A stretch of 64,000 nt of DNA from Saprospiraceae bacterium (GTDB lineage Bacteria; Bacteroidota; Bacteroidia; Chitinophagales; Saprospiraceae), in the NCBI GenBank assembly GCA_020628475.1, contig JAHDFB010000001.1, positions 62,001 through 126,000 on the forward strand. The letters run 5' to 3'. This document shows positions 9,943 to 19,158 of the stretch, one piece after another. The notes beneath the pieces are model-generated. The model was not told the DNA's origin. It made no database searches and saw only the letters and a program-made list of their open reading frames with translations. Both the position numbers and the translations under genes were made by a program. Numbering within the stretch: the first letter of the stretch is position 1; the number at the start of each line of letters is the position of its first letter.

Positions 9943-11235
9943 ATGAAAAAAACGATTTTGTTATTTGTTGCTGTATTTGGACTGTTTTCAGCAGCTATAG
10001 CTCAGCCTACGGGTATGAAAGCTATTAATAAGGCGTCAAGAGCATTAAGCACATTTAACTTGGATCAAGCTGCGAACGCAGAAAAGTTGGATCAGGCGAA
10101 AGAATTAATGATGACTGCCTTTGAAGATAGTGAGGTACAAGCTTCTTCTAAAGCGCACTCTATCAAAGGAAATATCCTAGCGGCTTTAGCAAATAAGACG
10201 ATTAATGCGGCTATTTTAGATCCTGCTACGGCTAAAGGAGCTGATATGACGACGGCACTTCAAGCGTATGGAGCTTTTCAAAAAGGATTGGAACTTTCTG
10301 TGAAGAAATTCGAGAAAAAAGAAGCTTTGAAAGGACTTGTGAAAGTAGAGCAATTATTGGAAAACATGGGGATCATCGCTTACCAAAATCAGCAGTGGAA
10401 AGATGCTTATGATTCGTTTCAAGCGACATTGGATGCATCCGCTGCATTGGTAGGTGCTGGCGAGAACTCCGTGGTGGACGCACAGAAGAAACAAGATATT
10501 ATCATCAATGCATTATCCGTTGGTGCTCAAGAAGGATCTGGTGTAGATTTTACTCCGATGTTGGAAATGGCTATTTCAGAAGATATCGATAATGCTGCAA
10601 TTTACCAGATTGCTTATAACACCTATTCTGAAAAAGATAAGGAGAAAGCAATTAAGTATTTGGAAATGGGACGTGAAAAATATCCGGATAATGCGGGATT
10701 ATTATTCGCTGAAATTAACCGATACATTTCTGAAGGTAAATTGGAATTGTTGATTGATAAATTGAAGCAGGCGATTGAAAAGGAGCCAGAAAATGCAACT
10801 GTTTACGGTACTTTAGGTAATGTATACGATCAATTGTATACAAAAGCGAATGAAGCAAATGACGAGGCTAAGGCAAATGATTATTTCGAAAATGCAAAGA
10901 AATATTACATGTTAGCAACGGAAAAAGATCCGAATTCCTTTTCTTCTTACTACGGTGTAGGAGCTTTATATTTCAATAAAGCGGCACAGGTAGGAAAAGA
11001 ATTGAACGCGATTGGTAATGATTTTTCAGATGCAGCAATCAAGAAATATGATGCGTTAAAAGCTGAAATGCAAGAATTGTACAAAGAATCATTCCCTTAC
11101 TTGGAATCAGCTGAAAAAATCAATCCAGAAGATCCTCTTATTTTGAAGGCACTTCAAGAATACTACGTAAGAATCGGAGAAATGGATAAATCCAATACTT
11201 ACAAGCAAAAGTTAGAAGCTTTAAGACAGAAATAA
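9943..11235 (+). CDS. Exported tetratricopeptide repeat protein
   Basis: Signal peptide MKKTILLFVAVFGLFSAAIAQ; TPR-like helices (ATVYGTLGNVYDQLY.., SFSSYYGVGALYFNKA). Confidence 0.85.
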   Translation: MKKTILLFVAVFGLFSAAIAQPTGMKAINKASRALSTFNLDQAANAEKLDQAKELMMTAFEDSEVQASSKAHSIKGNILAALANKTINAAILDPATAKGADMTTALQAYGAFQKGLELSVKKFEKKEALKGLVKVEQLLENMGIIAYQNQQWKDAYDSFQATLDASAALVGAGENSVVDAQKKQDIIINALSVGAQEGSGVDFTPMLEMAISEDIDNAAIYQIAYNTYSEKDKEKAIKYLEMGREKYPDNAGLLFAEINRYISEGKLELLIDKLKQAIEKEPENATVYGTLGNVYDQLYTKANEANDEAKANDYFENAKKYYMLATEKDPNSFSSYYGVGALYFNKAAQVGKELNAIGNDFSDAAIKKYDALKAEMQELYKESFPYLESAEKINPEDPLILKALQEYYVRIGEMDKSNTYKQKLEALRQK

Positions 11236-11254
11236 TTGGATTAAAAGATATTTT

Positions 11255-11288
11255 AAGCCCGTAAGAAATTGCTCTTACGGGCTTTTTT
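11255..11288 (+). terminator. Rho-independent terminator
   Basis: aagcccgtaag-aaattgct-cttacgggctt followed by tttttt. Confidence 0.92.
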
Positions 11289-11436
11289 TATGGGCTTATC
11301 TCGTAATGAAGGAACAATACATTAGACATTTTTATATTTTCTTTAACAACTCTGTAACTTTTATTTAAAAAATTACGTTATAAATGCAACCAAGTTATTT
11401 TTAACTTCGTCTTTCTATTGAACCCATACTTTTACC

Positions 11437-11655
11437 TTGATGAAAAAACGACTGACAACAATTTTCTTTTCCGCCTTTCTTGTTCTAAGCGTGTTTTCTT
11501 TCATCTACTTAAATGCAGAAAACCCTCACTTTGCCATGTTTGAGATGAAAACAGATTTCCCCGCTTTCAATGTATCTTCCTCTTCTTTACCTGACGTAGA
11601 AGCAGTGAAAAATACCTTGATTTTTATGAAGGAAATTATTTTATTTGATTTATAG
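11437..11655 (+). CDS. Small exported hypothetical protein
   Basis: Signal-like MMKKRLTTIFFSAFLVLSVFSFIYLNA; converges with fmt. Confidence 0.5.
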   Translation: MMKKRLTTIFFSAFLVLSVFSFIYLNAENPHFAMFEMKTDFPAFNVSSSSLPDVEAVKNTLIFMKEIILFDL

Positions 11656-12585
11656 AGTACTGCTTATTTCTAAGTCTCCATCTTTGTAACCATTTAGAAA
11701 ATCTTGTATAGGCATTCTTCGCTTACCCTGAAGCTGTATTTTCTCCAGTATAATAAAACCGTTTTCACAAGCGATTTTCATAAATGATTTATTATCCGTC
11801 AATACCTTTCCTGGAATTTGCTTTCCTTCTGATACCTCTTTTTTGCAATCTATAATGTTGAATTGCTTACCATCCAGGGTCGTCCAAGCCGTTGGATAAG
11901 GACTCATTCCTCGAATAAAATTATAAACAACATCCACGTCTTGATCCCAGTTAATCTGACAGGTTTCATGATAGATTTTAGGTGCTTTGGTTACCAAAGA
12001 AGCGTCTTGTGACTTTAGTTCAATGTTCCCTTCTTCGATGGCTTGTACCGTTTTAAGTACTACTTCAGCGCCCATAAAACGCATCTTTTCATACACCTCA
12101 CCAGCGGTTTCATCTTCAAGAATAGGCATGGATTGTTGAAATAAAAAGTCGCCTGTATCGATTTCATGCTTCAGTTTAAAACTAGTGACACCAGTCTCTG
12201 TGTCTCCATTGATCACCGCCCAATTGATTGGAGCCGCTCCGCGGTATCGAGGCAATAAGGAACCGTGTAGGTTATACGTACCGTGTTTTGGCATATCCCA
12301 AACTACAACCGGTAACATACGGAAGGCTACGACAATCTGAAGATCGGCTTGATAGCTGCGTAATTCTTCAATGAAATCTGGATGTTTTAAATTCTTCGGT
12401 TGTAAAACGGGAATTTGATGTTCTTCTGCATACTTTTTTACAGCGGTTTTGAGTAGTTTTTTACCACCTCTTCCCCCCATCTTGTCGGTAGCTGTAATGA
12501 CAGCTACTACATTGAAGCCATTTTTTACTAGAATGTCCAGCGAAGGAACTGCAAAATCGGGAGATCCCATAAAAATTATACGCAT
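11650..12585 (-). CDS. fmt: Methionyl-tRNA formyltransferase
   Basis: MRIIFMGSPDFAVPSLDILV, NLHGSLLPRYRGAAPINWAVINGD. Start moved to MRIIF because the ORF-track extension overlaps a -7 box. Confidence 0.95.
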   Translation of the reverse strand: MRIIFMGSPDFAVPSLDILVKNGFNVVAVITATDKMGGRGGKKLLKTAVKKYAEEHQIPVLQPKNLKHPDFIEELRSYQADLQIVVAFRMLPVVVWDMPKHGTYNLHGSLLPRYRGAAPINWAVINGDTETGVTSFKLKHEIDTGDFLFQQSMPILEDETAGEVYEKMRFMGAEVVLKTVQAIEEGNIELKSQDASLVTKAPKIYHETCQINWDQDVDVVYNFIRGMSPYPTAWTTLDGKQFNIIDCKKEVSEGKQIPGKVLTDNKSFMKIACENGFIILEKIQLQGKRRMPIQDFLNGYKDGDLEISSTL

Positions 12586-12600
12586 ATCAAGTGTTTGCCG

Positions 12601-12608
12601 CAAAAGTA
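12601..12608 (-). promoter_or_regulatory. Bacteroidota -7 box TACTTTTG upstream of fmt
   Basis: Reverse complement of CAAAAGTA; 16 nt from the MRIIF start. Confidence 0.5.
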
Positions 12609-12684
12609 CAGATATAAGTCCATTGGTCGAATAAATTTTAAATAAACTGAAAGAATGAGTATTATCACTTTAAAACCACACTTT

Positions 12685-13473
12685 ATGTCAAGAATCATTT
12701 TTAGTTCAGCGCTCCTGTTTTGTTTTATTTGGGTCGGAGCCCAAAAACAAAGTGAAGCCGTATTTCGTAGACCCATCAAATTGGATGTACGTGCATTGTC
12801 GGGTTTGGATTTGAAACGGGTGCAAAATCAAGATGATCCCGATCGAATTTTACATCAAAAGCGATTACTATGGGGAGATGATCTTGGAGTATTTGTCGTA
12901 TCTAGTGAAACAAAAGCTGTACACTGGGATGGATACGGCATAGAAGAATTTATATATGTTATCAATGGTCGTGCTCGGTTAAATCCTGATGATGGAGAAG
13001 AACGTTTTTATGATCCTGGTGAATTCTTTGTGGCTCCATTGGGTTATGAAGGCGAATGGGAAACACAAGGGGCAAAAGCCTATTACTATGAATTATCCAT
13101 CATAGCCACCGATCGATCTGATACAACTGTCAACAACAATCAAATTGCACCGTTTGATTTTTCTTCAGAACTGTTGAGTGGTGTACATCTTCCGGATACA
13201 CTTCCAATTGATGGATTCGTACAGACCTGTTATGTTGGCCCACAGCTCACTGTAGAGTTGATTGCCGAAAATCCTTCGGAAAAAACGATACAATTCGATG
13301 AAGATGCCCTGATTTATGTGCTCTCTGGTGCATTGAGTTTGGAATATGAAGAAGAAGAGGTCGATCGTTATTATACGAGAGATTTTCTAATTATTCCTAA
13401 TGGATTTAAAGGACTCTGGAGCACGGAAGGTCATGATATATTTCGGTATATCAAAGTGACGAGTACGAATTAA
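12685..13473 (+). CDS. Exported cupin-domain protein (two cupin-like halves)
   Basis: MSRIIFSSALLFCFIWVGAQ signal; IEEFIYVINGRARLNPDDGEERFYDPGEFFVAPLGYEGEWET and a second repeat-like half. Confidence 0.7.
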   Translation: MSRIIFSSALLFCFIWVGAQKQSEAVFRRPIKLDVRALSGLDLKRVQNQDDPDRILHQKRLLWGDDLGVFVVSSETKAVHWDGYGIEEFIYVINGRARLNPDDGEERFYDPGEFFVAPLGYEGEWETQGAKAYYYELSIIATDRSDTTVNNNQIAPFDFSSELLSGVHLPDTLPIDGFVQTCYVGPQLTVELIAENPSEKTIQFDEDALIYVLSGALSLEYEEEEVDRYYTRDFLIIPNGFKGLWSTEGHDIFRYIKVTSTN

Positions 13474-13522
13474 TGGAATTCCGTTGGATTCCAATTATCT
13501 TTGGCGAAACAAAAGAAAAATC

Positions 13523-14083
13523 ATGAAAATACTTCTCTTCGGAATATTGATTTGTTGGAACGCCATGCTTTTTGCGCAGCCCTTAGAATTGGTGAAGGGA
13601 TCAAAAACCAAACAATTTGCCCAAGGAACTGGATTGGAAATTTCATACAAAGATTCGAGCTGTTCGGAATGTTGGCCGAATAGATTGGAAGGTAAGTTGG
13701 ATTCAGTAAGCCGGGATAGTATTTATTTGGAGGTTTTTCGATCTAAAAGTTATGAAAGTGGAGGTAGAATCAGGAAAGCTATCTCGATAAAAAAAGAGGA
13801 GAGAGGCATAGAAATGGTCGTGTCAAAGAAAGATATACTCTATATTAGAAAGGCAACATGTACTAGACAAAAGTTTAATTATACAATGGCCTCATTAGCT
13901 GTGGGGACGGCAGCTATTTCTAGTTATTTTTCAAGTCATATTGTGACCGATAAAGAAAGTAAGAAAAGACTTAGAATGTATGCTTTATCTGAATTAGGGG
14001 CTGGAATAATATTACATCTATTATCACGAAAAAAGCCGAAATTGAAAGTGCAGCCAACGGATAATCAATGGCGCATTGTATGA
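13523..14083 (+). CDS. Hypothetical exported/membrane protein
   Basis: Probable start MKILLFGILICWNAMLFAQ. Confidence 0.6.
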   Translation: MKILLFGILICWNAMLFAQPLELVKGSKTKQFAQGTGLEISYKDSSCSECWPNRLEGKLDSVSRDSIYLEVFRSKSYESGGRIRKAISIKKEERGIEMVVSKKDILYIRKATCTRQKFNYTMASLAVGTAAISSYFSSHIVTDKESKKRLRMYALSELGAGIILHLLSRKKPKLKVQPTDNQWRIV

Positions 14084-14096
14084 TGGTGGAAAATTC

Positions 14097-14921
14097 TTAA
14101 AATGATAAAGATGCAGGTCTAATTTTTAGATGTCGCTCTTCTTGAAAGTCTTTTCTGAAAAAGACGATTCCCATGAAATAGAGATCCATACTTGCGGTTA
14201 CCGCAGGGTGTTTTTGAATATTTTTCCAAGCTTTATACATGCCACTGGACCAATGGATATCATCAAATATTAGAATGGAATCATTGTGGACCATCGGCAG
14301 GCACCATTCGAAATACTGATAGGTGGCTTTTTCTCTATGATTCCCATCGATAAAAGCAAGATCGATAGGTGATTTTGATTCTTGGGCGAAAGCCCTAAAA
14401 GTCGTATCGAAATTACCTTCAATGATATCTAAATTGCTAAGCTTCCATTGCTTTTTTTGGAATTCGATAAATTCTACAAAATGTGGATTACCTTCAAATG
14501 ATGTCACCTTGTTTTTATTGGATACACTGGCTAAATAAAAACTGGACAATCCTAGGGAAGCTCCTAGCTCAACGATTTGAAGAGATGGTTTTTCGATGCG
14601 ATGCTGTAACCAATCGACCGTACGAAAAATGGTACGTAGCTGATAGGCCCCAGAAAGTTGCTGTTTCGCCACATCCGATATTTTCTTGACACGTGCATTG
14701 CTATAGGAAGAACCTGCACCTAGTTCCACAATCTCAATATCATGATCATTGTGGAGATAAGCATGACGAATCGATTCTAAGGTTTCAAAAACATAAAATC
14801 GGCGATCATCGGAAATGACTTGATTGTAAAACTCGAATAAATAAGGACTGTGAATACCATGTTGATTGGTCGATTGGATCATAAAGGCCACAAATTCAAA
14901 CAGTTGTTGTAATTTATTCAA
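14097..14921 (-). CDS. Class I SAM-dependent methyltransferase
   Basis: IVELGASLGLSSFYLASVSNKNKVTSFEGNP, IDLAFIDGNHREKATYQYFEWCLP. Confidence 0.82.
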   Translation of the reverse strand: MNKLQQLFEFVAFMIQSTNQHGIHSPYLFEFYNQVISDDRRFYVFETLESIRHAYLHNDHDIEIVELGAGSSYSNARVKKISDVAKQQLSGAYQLRTIFRTVDWLQHRIEKPSLQIVELGASLGLSSFYLASVSNKNKVTSFEGNPHFVEFIEFQKKQWKLSNLDIIEGNFDTTFRAFAQESKSPIDLAFIDGNHREKATYQYFEWCLPMVHNDSILIFDDIHWSSGMYKAWKNIQKHPAVTASMDLYFMGIVFFRKDFQEERHLKIRPASLSF

Positions 14922-14984
14922 GTTATAATTTTATATTAAGAAAAGATTTCATATATATTTACATGATAATCTAATAAATAGATA

Positions 14985-17804
14985 TTGATGCGCGATATAC
15001 ACTTACCAAGATTCAAAGCTAAAGAATTATTGATTGGTTCTTTTTTTATTGTCTTATTTTCTTTTCAATCCAACGGGCAACTTTCATTTAGCCCGGCCCC
15101 TCATTTCTTGGAGTCGACACATTCGACCATATCACTCATGACCAGTGATATGAATAATGATCAGCAGGATGATATTATCGTATTGGGTGAAGGAACGCGT
15201 ATAGAAGTACATCTTAACAATGCTTTGGAACGCTCTTGGAAAAAAGTTTCTGGTCCCGTGGTCGGCTATTGTTGGGCTGGAATGATTGGTGATTTCAATA
15301 ATGATGGTAAAAAGGAGATCGTTACAGGATCACAGAGTGTACCGTTTCGGATTTATACCTATGATTATGAGACCGAATCCTTCATTCTATATTATCAATT
15401 TGATGAGACTTTTTTTATTCAAAATATGAATGTTGTTGATATAGACAATGATGGCTGGTTGGATTTATTTCTATGCAATGATGATGGTACGAATTACACC
15501 TTGATGAATGACGGATCTGGGAATTTAGAACAAGCAACAATTATTGATTTTAACACCATTCCAGCCAGTGATAATTCCGGAAATTACGGAAGTGTATTTT
15601 TAGATTTCGATTTAGACGGCGATCAGGATTTGTACATCGCCAAATGCAGAGGATTTGCAGATTCATATGATGACCCTAGACGAATCAATCAATTTTACAT
15701 CAATGACGGAAATCAAAATTTTGAAGATCAAGCACCTCAGTTCGGTGTAGCCGTCGGGGCTCAGAGTTGGGTAGCCGATTTTGCAGATTTGGATTTAGAT
15801 GGAGACAACGATTTAATCGTAGCCAATCATTACGATGATTTACAAGTTTTTGAGAATATCAATAATGAAAGTTTTGTGGAGGTACAGCAGGAGAGTGGAA
15901 TTGGATTAAGCAATTCATTTTGGCAGTTGAGCTTTATGGATATGGATAATGACGGTTATCTAGATGTGATCATCACAGCGGATGATTTATATGTATACTT
16001 GAACAATGGAGATTTTAGCTTTACGCCTGTTGACCTCATTCAAAATAATCCCATCGTCCGAGATTTTACGGTAACGATCGGAGATTATAACAACGATGGA
16101 TTTTACGACCTATGTACGGGCTATGGTAGCTTGAACCAAGCTTCTACGCATGCTGACAGCATTTGGTTAAATAATGGAAATGATAATCAATGGATTGATC
16201 TGGTATTACGAGGAACCGATTCGAATCGAGATGCCATCGGTACGACCGTCTACTGTTATCAAGGTGATAAACAACAAATCTATCAAATTAAAGGAGGACA
16301 CAGCTATGGAATCTTGAATACCACAACGGTTCACTTTGGGCTAGGATTGGAAGCATTGGATAGTGTTAAAATCGTTTGGCCCAGCGGAAACGTTCAGTTA
16401 TTGAATGACTTGACTGTCAATCAAAAATATTTTGTAGAAGAAAATGGTTGTTACGGTGCTGTATTGGTAGAGCAATTTGAATCGTATCAACATTGCGAAG
16501 GAGATGAGATGGAGCTGTCCTTTCCCTATTCTAATTTTAGTCAGTGGAATCAAGGTCAAATGGAAGAGAATATTAGTTATCAATCAGACGAGTTGCTATT
16601 TGCTGAGTATTTGGTGGAAGATTGTCCGATGGATGCTTGGAAAATCTATCCACATTTTTATGATACTACGATGATTTTCAGAAACGAACTCCTCAGTGAT
16701 GGCGTATATTTACCCTGCCCAGATGAGCTCATTTTAATAGAGATTCCGGCAGATGAGGTTATCTGGAGTAATGGTCATGAGGGCAATAGCTATGAAAGTA
16801 CTGAAGAAGAAATGTTCACTGCGAATTATAAGCAGATTTGCCAAGATGTTCAAGTAGAATACGAGCGCTTGAATATATCTAGTGGTTTCGAAATCTTGGA
16901 TCAGACTGTAGAGTATGAAGATGGTGATGACGTAATGTTAGAAGTATACAGTGAGCAAACACAATGGTTTGAAACGGAATTGGAAACGGTACCATTTCAT
17001 ATTGGAGCGACGTATTTATTTGAGAACGTGACAGAGGATCGTACGGTCTATGTTGAAGACCATATTTCAGAACAATATGTGACCACAACTGGCTTGGATC
17101 AACCTTCTGAAACTGCTGGTGTACCTGGATCAAATGTGTCACCAATTATGTTTTTCGAAGTAAAGCACCCGATCCTGTTAAATAGTATCGATGTCCATGC
17201 TGATTTCGCCGGTACACGGGAGATTGAAGTATATACGGATGAATATTTGCTTATTCATGAACAAGAATTTGAGCTTGGCGTCGGAAAAACGGTTCTCACA
17301 TTGGATATCGAATTGCAACCCGGTCGATATTTGATCAAAACGGATGAAATCAAAAATCAAGAGTATTTAGGTTCTAACGGGCCGCAACTTTATAGGGATG
17401 TGCAATCCGAGGATTATTATCCAATAGTTGATGATAAGGAAATATTGGAACTTACAGGAAATTCATTCTCTATTTCGACTGCATATTATGCCTTTTATAA
17501 TTGGCAATTTGAAGTGGCAGAAAAATATTGCCCTCCAACGCTGCGACATGAAATTACTCTTCAATCTGTGAATGCCTTGGAAACGACTTCCTTGGCGTCG
17601 ATATATTACAACAACCCGACCAATAATGTATTACGCATGGAGTTAGCGGGAAAACACGACCTATTTATTTTTAATACGAATGGTGTGCAGCTTGAACAAG
17701 TTGAACATAGAGATGTATCAGAAATCGATGTGTCTGATTGGATTCCGGGATACTATATTATACGAGTGCAACATCAAAGTTATCCTTTGATTATTACGGA
17801 TTAA
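14985..17804 (+). CDS. FG-GAP/VCBS repeat, ASPIC/UnbV-domain protein with T9SS sorting domain
   Basis: Repeated D-x-D-N-D-G motifs (DIDNDGWLDLF, DMDNDGYLDVI, DYNNDGFYDL), GTTVYCYQGDKQQIYQIKGGHSYGILNTTTVHFGLG, C-terminal CTD-like segment. Confidence 0.88.
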   Translation: MMRDIHLPRFKAKELLIGSFFIVLFSFQSNGQLSFSPAPHFLESTHSTISLMTSDMNNDQQDDIIVLGEGTRIEVHLNNALERSWKKVSGPVVGYCWAGMIGDFNNDGKKEIVTGSQSVPFRIYTYDYETESFILYYQFDETFFIQNMNVVDIDNDGWLDLFLCNDDGTNYTLMNDGSGNLEQATIIDFNTIPASDNSGNYGSVFLDFDLDGDQDLYIAKCRGFADSYDDPRRINQFYINDGNQNFEDQAPQFGVAVGAQSWVADFADLDLDGDNDLIVANHYDDLQVFENINNESFVEVQQESGIGLSNSFWQLSFMDMDNDGYLDVIITADDLYVYLNNGDFSFTPVDLIQNNPIVRDFTVTIGDYNNDGFYDLCTGYGSLNQASTHADSIWLNNGNDNQWIDLVLRGTDSNRDAIGTTVYCYQGDKQQIYQIKGGHSYGILNTTTVHFGLGLEALDSVKIVWPSGNVQLLNDLTVNQKYFVEENGCYGAVLVEQFESYQHCEGDEMELSFPYSNFSQWNQGQMEENISYQSDELLFAEYLVEDCPMDAWKIYPHFYDTTMIFRNELLSDGVYLPCPDELILIEIPADEVIWSNGHEGNSYESTEEEMFTANYKQICQDVQVEYERLNISSGFEILDQTVEYEDGDDVMLEVYSEQTQWFETELETVPFHIGATYLFENVTEDRTVYVEDHISEQYVTTTGLDQPSETAGVPGSNVSPIMFFEVKHPILLNSIDVHADFAGTREIEVYTDEYLLIHEQEFELGVGKTVLTLDIELQPGRYLIKTDEIKNQEYLGSNGPQLYRDVQSEDYYPIVDDKEILELTGNSFSISTAYYAFYNWQFEVAEKYCPPTLRHEITLQSVNALETTSLASIYYNNPTNNVLRMELAGKHDLFIFNTNGVQLEQVEHRDVSEIDVSDWIPGYYIIRVQHQSYPLIITD

Positions 17805-19158
17805 GGCGAATGACCAAATATTCGGAGGGCCCGAGAACGGTATTCAAAGGCTTGACTTGATTGGTTAATAATGCGGTCGCATTTTCTGGAATCACTATTT
17901 GTTCGGATTGCTCTTTCGGATTGAAATACACTTGAATGGCGTGTTCTTGGTTTTTACGTTCGAATCGAAGAATATTCGGTTTACTTTCCAGCCATTTTAC
18001 TGGGCTTCCGTAAGGTAGGTTATGTAGTGCCGTATACTCTTTTTTGATCGTAAACAGTTTGGTATAAAAATCCTGATAAGCGTATTGCTTAAATCCAATA
18101 GTATCTTTTTCGAAAAATTCCAATCGTTTTCGCATGGGCTCCTCCATTCCCGAATACAATAAAGGTATACCATCTAATAGTCCTTTGACCACGGCCCAAC
18201 CTTGAGCGGCATCTCCCAATCTTTCAAAGACTGTACCGTTCCAAGAATTTTCGTCGTGATTGGAACAGAAATAGAGACTATTTCCTTCCGAATATTGTCC
18301 CTGATTTTTTACGTGTATTTGCTTAAATTCATCGACAGACTTACTTCCTTTTGCGACATCGTTCATCGCATGAAACAGACTCCAACCGTAGTTTGCATGA
18401 AAATAACCCTGATTCCGATGTTCGGGTGTTTCAGATTCGGCGAGCATAAATAGTTCTCTTTCAGCGGACAAAGCCTTTTGGGCGGAAGCCCAGAAATCAT
18501 TAGGTACTCCAAAAGCAATGTCCATACGATAACCATCGATATGCATCACTTCAAGCCACCATTTCAACTGTCGAATCATTTCGGCTTGCATTTCCTTGGA
18601 ATCATAATTCAAATCGGCCACATCTGTCCATCCAAAAGATTCGCCTTGATCGTTCTGTGGATCAACAATATTGCCTTGTAGATCTTGCGTATACCAGTCC
18701 GGATGATCCTGAATCCAATGATGATCCCATCCTGTGTGATTCGGTACCCAGTCTAAAATGATATGCATGTCTAAGGCATGAATTTGATCGATCAATTTTT
18801 CCATATCTTGCATGCTACCAAATGCTGGATTGACCTCCAGGAAATTACTTACGGCATAATACGAACCCAACGTACCTTTTTTCTTGGTGGTAGAAATAGG
18901 ATAAATCGGCATGAACCAGAGAATGTCTACGCCCATTTTTTTCAATCGTGGAAGATGTGTGGTAAAAGCATTGATAGTCCCTTCCTCCGTATATTGACGA
19001 ATATTAACCTCATAAATATTAGCTGATTGAGCCCAGGTCGGTAAGGGAAATAATTCCGAAATAAGCTCCGATTCTTCCTGAATCGGAGACGCTTGTTTAC
19101 AACTTCCTAAGAAGATACAGAAGCCAATCAGTAGAAGTATCTTGAAAATTCGATCCAT
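17794..19158 (-). CDS. GH13 alpha-amylase family lipoprotein
   Basis: Lipobox IFLGSC; DWVPNHTGWDHHW, DGYRMDIAFGVP, LAESETPEH, SNHDENSW. Confidence 0.92.
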   Translation of the reverse strand: MDRIFKILLLIGFCIFLGSCKQASPIQEESELISELFPLPTWAQSANIYEVNIRQYTEEGTINAFTTHLPRLKKMGVDILWFMPIYPISTTKKKGTLGSYYAVSNFLEVNPAFGSMQDMEKLIDQIHALDMHIILDWVPNHTGWDHHWIQDHPDWYTQDLQGNIVDPQNDQGESFGWTDVADLNYDSKEMQAEMIRQLKWWLEVMHIDGYRMDIAFGVPNDFWASAQKALSAERELFMLAESETPEHRNQGYFHANYGWSLFHAMNDVAKGSKSVDEFKQIHVKNQGQYSEGNSLYFCSNHDENSWNGTVFERLGDAAQGWAVVKGLLDGIPLLYSGMEEPMRKRLEFFEKDTIGFKQYAYQDFYTKLFTIKKEYTALHNLPYGSPVKWLESKPNILRFERKNQEHAIQVYFNPKEQSEQIVIPENATALLTNQVKPLNTVLGPSEYLVIRLNP